Below are positions 1 to 12,828 of a DNA stretch of 64,000 bases, one piece after another (the first letter of the stretch is position 1; the number at the start of each line of letters is the position of its first letter). A model generated the notes under the pieces. It searched no databases, was not told the DNA's origin, and saw only the letters and a program-made list of their open reading frames with translations. The translations under genes and the position numbers were made by a program. Location: contig CM047814.1 of NCBI GenBank assembly GCA_026214975.1, forward strand, positions 21,351,541 to 21,415,540, read 5' to 3'. The stretch comes from Gentiana macrophylla. Taxonomy: Eukaryota; Streptophyta; Magnoliopsida; Gentianales; Gentianaceae.

Positions 1-2010
1 CCTATAACTCGAGCATATTCAAGTTGAGACTCCGGATTACCCGAATTTAACTCAAATTTCTCATGAGGATCCATGGGAGTTCTTGCCGGAACAGAATTTT
101 CACAATTGAATTTCTTCAACACTTTCTCGATATAGTGAGATTGTGTCAAAGTAATCCCTTTGTCATTCCTTATGATTTTTATTCCAAGGATAACATCCGC
201 CTCCCCCATATCTTTCATTGAAAAACTTGATGACAAAAATGATTTACATTGGTCAACTTGATCTTGGTTTGTACCAAAGATCAACATGTCATCAACATAT
301 AGACAAATGATTACACCTTTTCCGGTTTCATCAAATTTGCTATACAAACACTTGTCCATTTGGTTAAGCTTAAAACCATTAGACAATACAACTTCATCAA
401 ACTTATTATGCCATTGTTTGGGAGCTTGTTTCAGCCCATACAGTGATTTTACAAGCTTACATACTTTATGCTCATTTCCGGTATCACAAAACCCTCCGGT
501 TGTTTCATATAAATTTCTTCATCCAAATCCCCATTCAAGAAGGCTGTTTTACATCCATTTGATGGATAACAAGATTGTTAATGGCTGCCAAGGCAATCAA
601 CAATCTAATAGTGGAGATTCTAGCAACCGGGCATAAGTATCAAAATAATCAATGCCTTCTTTTTTGTCTAAAGCCTTGTATCACCAACGGGCTTTATACC
701 TTTCAATGATCCATCAATTTTCATTTTCTTTTAAAAATCCATTTGCAACCCAATGGTTTACAACGACGTGGAAGATCCGTTAATTTCACGTATCATTGCC
801 TAAAATGGAATCCATCTCATCATTAATGGCTTCCTTCCAAAAGGCAACATCCCGAGACTCCATAGCCTCTTTATAAGTTCTAGGATCATCATCAATATGA
901 TAACAATATGCATATTGAAATCCTACTTCATCTCTTGTACCCTCCACCAAATATGTTTGGAAATCGGGACCAAAAGATTTTTCTTTCCTTGCCCTTTTTT
1001 TCTTGAAGCTCCAAAGGCTCATCTTGTGACTCTACACCACCACAACTTTCTTTAAATCCAATGTTCATAGGAACAACATCTCTAGGCCTTGATATAGAAG
1101 AAAACCGACTTTCGTCAAAGAGAGCATCCCTTGATTCAATTATGGAATGAACTGCAATTTGAATCATTTGGTTCTAAAACATAGAACCTATATGCCTTGG
1201 AATGCAAAGCATATCCAATAAATATGCAATCAATGCCTCTTTCCCCAAGGTTTTAATCTTGGGATTGGGTAGTCTTACGATCGCCTACATCCCCAAACAC
1301 GCAAATAATGCAAGTTTGGCTTCTTCTTATACCAAAGCTCATATGGGGTAATAGGACTTTTTATTAGGAATCTATTCAATAAATAAAAAAGTCATCAACA
1401 TAGCTTCTCCCAAAAACCCTCACTCAATCCCGAGTAAGAAAGCATAGCATTCACCATCTCTTTTAGAGTTCGATTCTTTCTTTCAGCTATGCCATTTTGT
1501 TGTGGTGTATAAGGTGTAGTTCGTTCATGTATAATCCCACAAGATTCGAAAAATGGTGGATCAAAGTATTCTCCACCTCTATCCGTACGAAGTTTCTTTA
1601 TTTTAGTTTCAAGTTGCAATTCTACTTCGGTTTTAAACACTTTAAACTTTTCCATTGCCTCGTCTTTGGTAAAAAGCAAGTAAACATAACAAATACGAGT
1701 GCAATCATCAATGAAAGTAACAACATACTTTTTGTTTCCAAACGATGGTGTAGAACTAAATTCACAAAGATCACTATGAATAAGTTCCAAAATAGTAGAC
1801 GACCTTTCAACACCTTTGAAAGGTTGTCTTACAATTTTAGTTAAGTTACAAGTATCACACTTATTCATAGTCGTACTACAAACAGGAATTAAGTCATTTT
1901 TAGACATTTGCAACATTCTTCTAAAATGCACATGACCTAACCTTGCATGCCACAAGTATGAATCATCAACATTTACATGCATAACATTCATAGCAGCATT
2001 TTCATACAAA
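1..2010 (-). pseudogene. Outer Copia integrase and reverse transcriptase region, broken and cut by the window edge
   Basis: From 2010 to 1395 the frame is open. It shows the GAG-pre-integrase motif YLWHARLGH, a zinc-binding CDTC, and the integrase core with HSDLCEF, FIDDCTR, DRGGEY and TPQQNGIAERKNRTL. Further left the match continues in shifting frames: a linker to about 780, then reverse transcriptase with the YVDD signature visible near 285-300. Stops and frame changes show that it is not functional. The RNase H part is not in the window. Confidence 0.85.
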
Positions 2011-2015
2011 CCATT

Positions 2016-2332
2016 TGTGGAAATATGGTTAATATTACATTGGTGTACTAATAACACGTTAGAGTGTAACATGTTATTTATGTATCAAAGAGACATATTA
2101 ATTGTATTAAATAAACAATTAATATGTCCTAAAGTCATAAAGTAACTATCTTTTGTCTTATTATGTAATAGCATAGTCATAGCCGACTCTAGCATTTATT
2201 TCTAGCCGGCTCTAGTTACTTTTACTTTACTAGCTAGGAGCCTCTCTTGTATCTATTTATACTCATTCTTTCAATACGAATAAACAAGTTGAAGTTTACT
2301 CTTGTGTTTATCACATTCTCAAACTCTCTTCA
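2016..2332 (+). repeat. 5' LTR of the inner Copia
   Basis: It starts TGTGGAAATATGG and ends CTCTCTTCA, 317 bp, with a match over its full length at 6638-6954. It contains an inverted pair (attaattgt and acaattaat) near 2085-2120. It is flanked on the left by target copy CCATT and on the right by the tRNA-Met-type primer-binding site. Confidence 0.95.
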
Positions 2333-2394
2333 TGGTATCAGAGACTTAAACTCCTGAATCCGCTGCAAATTCTCAGTACCCTGCTGAATCAAGA

Positions 2395-5300
2395 ATGTCT
2401 TCATTATCTGAAGCTTCCTCACCCTCAGTTGAGTCCCAGCTACCTCAGCAGACTGGGGTCACTGACTCTTCATCTTACACAAATCATAGACTTGATGGCA
2501 ACAACTACTTGCTGTGGTCAAGGTCTATGAAAATGTACATCTCTGGACAAGGTAAGATGGGATACTGTCGACTCTAAACCCGCCCCTTGAAGATGACCCA
2601 GGTTTTGAAGCATGGGATACTACTAATAATCAAGTCATGACCATTCTCACAAGATCAATGACAAAAGAGATTAGTGAGAACTTTATGATGTATGATCTTG
2701 CAAGGAGATGCAGGATAATGCCAGGATCTTTACTCCAAGAAAGACAATACATCGAAGTGTATGAACTTGAAGCTCAGATTCAAAATTGCGAGACAAGGAG
2801 ATATGTCTCAGTAACTCAATACTTCAACCAACTATGTCAGGGCATGGCAACACCTAGATATGTTGGAAACTCACCCTGGAATGATGTCAAGGATCTTTGC
2901 CTTTATAAGGACATTATTGAGAAAAGAGAGTATTCAAGTTTCTTCTTTGGATGAATCCTACTCTTGATGATGTTAGGGGAAGAATCCTTGCAACAAAACC
3001 TCTCCCCAATCTCAAATCCATGTTTCTTTGAAGTCAAACATGAGGAAAGCAGGAGAAAAGTGATCTTTCTTTGAACTCCCCGCCGACAACCCTCTTTGAA
3101 AGTGCCACCTGGCCGATCGTCGGGAAGCTCTTGAGGTTATTGAGACTGTCAGGAAGCCTACTGATCGAACTGGAAAGTTGTTCTGTGAGCACTGCAAACG
3201 AACTAATCACACCAAGGACACCTGCTGGAAGCTACATGGCATGCCTAAATCCTCAAAGCCTATCAGGGAAAGTCAGGGCAGACATGTTAATGAAGAGGAG
3301 AATGGTAACAAGTTGAATGCTCAGTTTGCTGCATTCAAAGCTTTCCTCACTCAACAAAAAGAAGGTAGTCCCTCTACTGACATGGCTACTCAGGCTAGTG
3401 CAGGTAATAAATTCTACTCTTCTATTAGTAATGAAACATGGATTGTTGATTCTGGGGCCTCCTCTCATATGACTGGCAATAAAAATCTCATAACTCACCT
3501 TATGCCATGTCATCAAACTCATAAAATTAAGACTGCTGATGGTTCTATCTCTCATGCAAAAGGTTTTGGAAATGTTAAACTCACTAATAAGATATGCCTA
3601 AAGGATGTCCTATTTGTTCCAAAATTAGACTGCAATCTCATATCTGTCAGTAAACTTGCAAAAGACTTGAACTGGACTGTTGTGTTTAATAAGAATCAGT
3701 GCACTTTCCAGGACCCTTCTTCACAGGAAGTGATTGGGAGGGCTAAACCACCTTTCAGATTGTATGTGGTCAACCCCTGCCAAGACAAGAGAAGATCGAA
3801 GGCTGAATCGCCTCTCAACTGCACTCAAACCTTAGACAATATCATGTTATGGCATTATAGACTAGGGCATCCAAGTTTTGGTTACTTAAAGTCTGTAATT
3901 CCTGAATTATTTAAAGAATGTAATGTCAATGATCTTCAATGTGATATTTGTCAATTTGCCAAACTTACCAAATCTGTGTATACCAAACTACCTTATTTGC
4001 CTTCCAATCCTTTCACTTTAATTCATAGTGATGTATGGGGACCTTCAAGAGTAAAAAGTATAACAGGGAAAAGGTGGTTTGTCACTTTCATTGATGACCA
4101 TACCAGAAACACATGGTTGTTTTTAATGAAGGATAAATCTGAAGTTGGAGCAGTTTTTTCAGAATTTTACAACATGATCTCTACTCAATTTGACACTAAG
4201 ATCAAGATCTTAAAGACTCGATAATGCACTTGAATACTATGAGTCTCATCTCGGTAATTTCTTGATAAATAAAGGATTGTCCATATCGGTAGTTGTGTGG
4301 AAACACCTCAACAAAATGGGGTTCTTTGAGAAAAAAACAGACACCTCTTGGAGATGGCTAGATCACTCATGTTCACCACACATGTTCCAAAGTATATGTG
4401 GGGTGAAGCTATATTAATCGCCACATATTTAATCAACAGACTTCCCAAACAGAGTGTTAGGCTTCAAAACTCCTATCCAAACCCTTCCGACCCACACACC
4501 GCGCCTCATCTTATTTCCCAATTACCTCTAAAAATCTTTGGTTGTCTTGTGTTTGTGTATATCCATGCCCAACACATGAAGCAAACTTGATCCCAAAGCT
4601 CACAAGTGCATTTTCTAGGATATGCAAAGGACAGGAAAGGTTACAAGTGTTATTCTCTTACGAAAAAAGATTTTACAATTCTATGGATGTAAAATTCTTT
4701 GAAAGGACTCCTACTACAAGAAGTCTCTCGAGGCGGTCACCGATGGAAACACGATTGAAATTGACTAAATCCGTTCCCACAAAGCAAACTCTTAACCTCA
4801 AGACTCATCGATTCTCGGAGATCGAACCTCAAGACCTATCGACCCCCTCGACCCTCATCGAACAGAGCCTACTAACCTGAGAGCCCATCGGGCAGAGCCA
4901 AGCGAGACTCAAGAACCTATCGACTCAAAGCGACTGGTGAGCGACTCTGCGATATTGATGATAGACTATTGCTATCGAGGAAGGAAAACGATCTTGCACT
5001 CATCGATCATTCTATTCATAATTATCTATCTTATGATCGGTTATCTCCTGTTTTTGCCATGTTTACACAGGACTTGGACTCTCACTCCATTCCAAGAAAT
5101 ATTAGGAAGCCCCTTCAAAATGATAAGTGGAAGGTCTTTGTAAAAGCAGAAATGATCGCCTCCCGGATAACCATACTTGGGATCTAACAACACTCCCCAA
5201 AGGCAAGAAGACCGTCAGTTGCAAGTAGCTATTTACTATCAAATACAATGCTGATGGTACAATTGACAAGTATAAGGCCAGACTTGTTGCAAGGGGTTTC

Positions 5301-6600
5301 ACTCAAACTTATGGCATTGACTACACAGAAACTTTTGCACCAGTGGCAAAACTGAACACTGTCAGGATACTGATATCTCTTGCTGTCCAACTTGACTGGC
5401 CTCTTCACCAATTGGATATAAAAAATGCCTTTCTCAATGGTGACCTTACTGAGGAAGTCTACATGAGTATACCTCCTGGATTTACCAATCCTCACACTCA
5501 AGGAAAGGTTTGTAAATTGAGGAAATCTCTATATGGCCTAAAGCAATCCCCAAGAGCCTGGTTTGGGAAACTCACTACTGTGGTGAAAGCTGCTGGATAT
5601 CATCAATGCAACTCAGATCACACCATGTTTATCAAAACCACTAGCCAGAAAAGATCTATTCTTATTGTATATGTGGATGATATCATCCTCACTGGTGATG
5701 ACTCTACTGAGATCCAGAATTTGAAGATTCTACTGGCAAAGGTCTTTCAAGTCAAAGATTTGGGCTATCTTAAATACTTCCTTGGTATGGAAATTGCAAG
5801 AAACAACCAGGGTATCTCTATCTCTCAAAGGAAATATGTCTTTGGACTCTTTGAAAGAAAGCGGCATCTTTGGGATGCAAACTCTTGTATCCCCGAGTAG
5901 ACCCAGTAATACCTGCTTTGCATGGTGACATTCTTTGTCGAGGAAGGATCAATATCAAAGGCTTGTAGGAAACTCATTTATCATCCCATACACGGCTGAT
6001 ATTGCATATGGAGTCGATCACAGTTAGCTTGATTCATGCATTGCCCTCTTGAGCAACATTGGGATCTTTGTGAGCGGGATCTTGAGGTACTTTGAAATCC
6101 ACTCTGGCCAAGGCCTACATTTCACCAAGTCTGTGAGAGATCTATCAAGGTCTACACCGATCTTCGATTAAATGGTGGTATCACATAGACGTAAGGTCTA
6201 CTACAAAGCATCGTTGTTCTTATGTATGGGAAATCTTGTCACTGGAGGAGCAAGAAACAACCCCTCGTTTCTCTAAGAAGCGATCTTTGAAGTCGAACTC
6301 AGGCCTTTGGTTTTGGGGATTTGTGAAGCTCTATGGATAAAAAGGGTCTGGATCGAACTTCAGTGACCTCTCCTCAAAGAACCTATCACACTCTCTTTGT
6401 GACAATAATTGACCTTATGCATGGCGAGAGGATCCATCCATCATGATAAAACCAAACATGTTGATATTGACAGACATTTCCTTAAAGAGAAGATTGATGC
6501 CAAGATCATTCAACTTCGATATGTTCCTTATTGAGATCAAAATGCCGATATTCTCACAAAGGCAATTCCACCGCTTATGTCAAGTAGGTGAGTAGCAAAC
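2395..6600 (+). pseudogene. Inner Copia gag-pol, many frame breaks
   Basis: The gag N-terminus starts at 2395 (HRLDGNNYLLWSRSMKMYI) and is stopped at 2577. Gag continues at 2637-2954. A longer open stretch at 3178-4224 holds the zinc knuckle (CEHCKRTNHTKDTCWKLHG), the protease motif WIVDSGASSHMTG, the GAG-pre-integrase WHYRLGHPS and the integrase core (HSDVWGPS, FIDDHTR). Integrase resumes at 4348. Reverse transcriptase is recognisable from about 5230, with KNAFLNGDL, LYGLKQSPRAW and VYVDDIIL in the open stretch 5343-5900. RNase H traces run to about 6580. The stretches around 4640-5200 and 5900-6600 are the most corrupted. Confidence 0.9.
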
Positions 6601-6637
6601 TTGGTTGTATTAACATATACAACCCGATTTGAAGGGG

Positions 6638-6954
6638 TGTGGAAATATGGTTAATATTACATTGGTGTACTAATAACACGTTAGAGTGTAACATGTTATT
6701 TATGTATCAAAGAGACATATTAATTGTATTAAATAAACAATTAATATGTCCTAAAGTCATAAAGTAACTATCTTTTGTCTTATTATGTAATAGCATAGTC
6801 ATAGCCGACTCTAGCATTTATTTCTAGCCGGCTCTAGTTACTTTTACTTTACTAGCTAGGAGCCTCTCTTGTATCTATTTATACTCATTCTTTCAATACG
6901 AATAAACAAGTTGAAGTTTACTCTTGTGTTTATCACATTCTCAAACTCTCTTCA
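6638..6954 (+). repeat. 3' LTR of the inner Copia
   Basis: It matches the LTR at 2016-2332 over all 317 bp with no difference seen by eye. It is preceded by the polypurine tract at 6629-6637 and followed by the second target copy CCATT. Confidence 0.95.
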
Positions 6955-6959
6955 CCATT

Positions 6960-8259
6960 ATTAACAATATTAAGCATAAACATACCATTGTTAAGATAAC
7001 CAAATCCTACAAACATGCCATGTTTAGTTAATACATAACGAGAGGACTCATATACTTGTTTATAGCCCTCTTTACATAAAATACTACCGGAAACCAAGTT
7101 TTTCCGGATTAAAGGAACATGTAAAACATTGTTTAAGGTTACAAATTTTCCAGAACTAAATTGCAAATTAACAATTCCTCTTCCAACAACAAAGGACTTA
7201 GACTCGTTTCCCATATGCACAATGGATCCGTCTTCAACTTTTTCATATGTTGAGAACCACGATCTATCCTTGCATACATGTCTTGTCGCTCCCGAGTCTA
7301 TCCACCAACTAACATCATCATCCTGCAAATAACATGCTTCGGAAATCAGTGGTACATAATTCATATCAGAATTAAAGCCACAATCATTAACAAGTGTACC
7401 TTGATGTTTTGATGGATCCGGATCTTTCGACCCCTGTCCCGAACCTTTACCGGTTCCTTTACCATTGTTATGCTTTCTAGCATGACAATCCGCCCTAAAA
7501 TGGCCTTCCTTACCGCAATACCAACAAGCCCCTTTAGGCTTTTTGTTGAACTTTGCTTTGTTTTTGTTGTTGTTGGAATCAAACTTTCTCTTATTATTAT
7601 TTTTCTTAGAAGTTTCCCCAACTTCAACCATGTTGATTGAAGTTGAGCCACCTGCAATGTTCTTACCGCAACCTACAACATTTTTACCACTTTCTTGCAA
7701 ACGCAAACTTTCCTCTATTCTAAGATGAGAACCAAGTTCAATCAAAGAAAGTTCTTCCGTCTTATGTTTCAAGGAATTTTAAAATCCTCCAAGAGGAGGC
7801 AACTTTTCAATGATGCTTGAAACACAAATGGACTCATCCATGACCATTTTATGCATAGAGAAACTCGACCAAACAAAGCGCAACAATTCATGATATTGAT
7901 CCATGCTTGGGACGATTATCGACCATAACATACTTCATAAAATTACCAACAAGAAATTTCTTACTTGAAGCATCTTCACTCACATACTTTGCCTCCAAAG
8001 TATCCCACAACTCTTTAGATGTTTCAATTTCAAGATAGGTATCAAACAAATTATTAGACATACCGTTCGGGATGTGACCACGGCATATATAGTCATCGTT
8101 TTCCCACTTACTTTTTCTCCTCGACTCTTCCATGGTGTTTGTTATCATCAATCGAGGGCATGGTGTACTCAACAACACGTACACAACCTTCAATGCGATC
8201 AAAAGAAAGTGCATTTTCTTTTGCCACCTTCGAAAATCCTCACCGTTGAATTGTTCCAA
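6960..8259 (-). pseudogene. Outer Copia gag and protease region, broken
   Basis: The first part (8259-7888) is a Copia gag N-terminus with the typical FxGxDFRRWQKKMxFLL and KELWDTLEAKY features. After a frame break the second part (from 7772) carries a CCHC zinc knuckle (CWYCGKEGHFRADC, near 7495-7540) behind an Asn/Lys-rich linker, then an aspartic-protease motif WWIDSGATRHVC near 7275-7310. Gag would package the RNA and the protease would mature the polyprotein. The frame is cut by the inner Copia exactly at the CCATT target site (6955-6959) and resumes in the same frame at 2010. Confidence 0.85.
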
Positions 8260-8326
8260 TTTCTTTGAAATTGGAAGTCATCTCTTGATACTTGACATTG
8301 TTCAAACCACAATAATTTTCGCAGAT

Positions 8327-9237
8327 TGTTAGGGAGTTTATAGGATGATTAGAACAATGGTATCAAAACTTGAAATGCAAGATAACTTGATATGATCGCA
8401 GAGTCGATTTGGAAATCTTTCTACGAAAATTATTCGTTCCTTGAATTGCCTCCGGAATTAACTCGAATATAATCACGGGATAAATCGCTTCTCTTCCAAT
8501 CTTTGGCAATAAGATGAAAGAATGCTATAGAAGTTTTGTAGATATGTGTGTTTAAACTTGAGGCTTCAAGAATTTCAAAGAAAAGCAGAAAAATTGCTTC
8601 TCAAATTCTATTCTTGTGTGTTTTAAAATGAAGTTCCAAGTGTCCCTTTATGTGTGTGTGATGTTATACTAATATAACACTACATACACAACCTTTCGAA
8701 TCGATTACGGTCAAAACCCGAAAGGATACCAACAAAACCGACAAAATCGCTCAGAAGCGCATTTGGGCGCCCGTTTAGAATCTGGACGCCTGCGTCTGAG
8801 CATACCGGACGGGCGCGGTTTCTCGACGCCTTCGTCCATCTCGAAGCAGTCACATCTCGTATGTAAATTCACACTTCAGACGCCCGTTTGACATCTTGGA
8901 CGCCCGTCGAAGAATCTTTGGGCGCCCGCCCAAATTCTTAAGACGCTCGTCCATCCAACCAGGTTACATCTCGTATGTAAATCCACCTTCGACGCTTTCG
9001 TCCGGTGAACACAGACGCCCGTCTCGAAGTCAAACGCCCGATCCATATGAAATGGGCGCCCGTCCAATAAGCAGAATTTGGATTTTGTTCAACACTTGAT
9101 CTAACACTCGTAAGCTTGTAAATATCAATTGTAAGACGCACCTCGCATCTCCTAACTCATATCGATTGTTTCAAGCTTACCAAACCTCAAACTAAGTCCA
9201 ATAACACTAAATCATATTGGTGATATAATCACCAACA
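8327..9237 (-). repeat. Probable 5' LTR of the outer Copia, with a GACGCCCG-rich motif array
   Basis: Read on the minus strand the segment starts TGTTGGTGATTATATCACCA, itself an inverted repeat, at 9237. It probably ends CCCTAACA at 8327, giving near-matching TGTT...AACA ends and a length of about 911 bp. Between 8760 and 9065 are about a dozen variants of GACGCCCG or GGGCGCCCG, and a phrase containing CATCTCGTATGTAAAT occurs twice about 115 bp apart. The right end is well supported. The left end is inferred, because no clear primer-binding site was found and the partner LTR is outside the window. Confidence 0.6.
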
Positions 9238-9498
9238 TAAACAAGGTGGAAACTCTCATATAACAAGTCTTGTATCTGAACTACACGGTTTGATCTGGAC
9301 CACACATACATATGTGTTTCTCTATATGGAAGTCTTTCCGATAAAACACCCATAAAAATAATCAGATGTCCGGTCCGGCTTCTTTTTCAGACAGAAGCCC
9401 GTATTGCAGCCCAACATACAACTATACAAGTACATAGCGAACGGGCTTATATATTCGGTCCACAGAAAATCGCAAAACCGAAAACTCGTCTTCCAATC

Positions 9499-9525
9499 TT
9501 TGGCGCTTTGCGTTTTAGGCGGGAA
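9499..9525 (+). promoter_or_regulatory. Two E2F-like sites before the MSI gene start codon
   Basis: TTTGGCGC lies at 9499-9506 and GGCGGGAA (reverse complement TTCCCGCC) at 9518-9525, 20-50 bases before the ATG. Both fit the E2F consensus TTTSSCGC or its reverse. E2F sites commonly drive S-phase expression of replication and chromatin-assembly genes, which suits an MSI-type histone chaperone. Binding is inferred only. The sites may fall in the 5' UTR. Confidence 0.5.
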
Positions 9526-9546
9526 TCGTTGTGCAAAGTCAGAAAA

Positions 9547-12169
<2,623 letters not shown>

Positions 12170-12828
12170 AGTTATGGCCTCGTAGCTTGCTGATATATAG
12201 TGGCCTAATCGGAATAGATTTTCATTATTAAGCAATGGACAATAGAATCTTTTATACCCATTTTCAAACCTTTCAACCCAAAAAAGAATAGATGTTTTTT
12301 CTTATGTTTGTGCTGCTACATCAATCATTTGAAGTGTTGCTCTCAGTTAATGGTATCATATAGTGTGATGGTATGCCCTTCATTTGAAGTTATTGATCAA
12401 ACCAATTCTGTAATTATATCGTTGCTACAAGAAAAATATGGGATTCAAGCTCCATGAATCATGATGCACCCTTTGAGACAAACATATGAGATTTTTCAGA
12501 AAAATGCAAGTTTTCACATAATAAACCACCAAAAGAACCGCATGTAAAACCAAGATACCCGCCCTCAAAAAAAAACACCAAGATTCCTTGCCTCTTTGCA
12601 TTGCATAGCTAGGCCAAATTTCCATCAAGTTTTGTGCTTCAGGTGACTTTATTACGAGTACAAAGAGATAGAGAAAAACTTCCAATGTAATACAGCTTGA
12701 ATCGCAGCAAAACAAGCGTCATTAAAAACAGATACTAGCCCTAATTTCTACAGCAGATACAATCTAAAAAGGAAAAGACGCCCCCTCCATACTCCTGAAA
12801 ATATGTACCCTCAGCTACATTGCACAGT
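12170..12828. other. Shared 3' flank of the convergent MSI and bZIP genes
   Basis: AT-rich sequence that should hold the 3' UTRs of both genes. No further gene or repeat is seen in it. Confidence 0.6.

Larger units (their letters stand above)
2016..6954 (+). mobile_element. Inner Copia LTR retrotransposon, structurally complete and nested in the outer Copia
   Basis: The element is 4939 bp. It has LTRs at 2016-2332 and 6638-6954, a primer-binding site TGGTATCAGAG directly after the first LTR (2333), and a polypurine tract TTGAAGGGG directly before the second (6629-6637). The 5-bp target duplication CCATT is perfect (2011-2015 and 6955-6959). The two 317-bp LTRs look identical base for base when read by eye, which points to recent insertion. 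The internal gag-pol is nevertheless broken by many frameshifts and stops. It is inserted opposite to the transcription direction of its host element. Confidence 0.95.
1..9237 (-). mobile_element. Outer Copia LTR retrotransposon, interrupted and truncated by the window edge
   Basis: Copia order is read right to left on the minus strand: an LTR (about 8327-9237), gag (8259 to about 7400), zinc knuckle, protease, integrase (2010-1395) and reverse transcriptase (about 780-1). The 3' part and 3' LTR lie beyond the left edge. The element is split at 2011-6959 by a younger Copia. The coding frame has several breaks (for example between 7888 and 7772, and across the reverse transcriptase), so it cannot be autonomous. 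The right end is marked by TGTTGGTGAT read on the minus strand from 9237. Copia identity follows from integrase lying before reverse transcriptase. Confidence 0.88.

Noticed and set aside
8350..8375. TGGTATCAAAAC on the plus strand as a Copia primer-binding site
   Set aside because: It points opposite to the gag at 8259-7888 and lies inside the probable outer LTR, with no plus-strand element following it.
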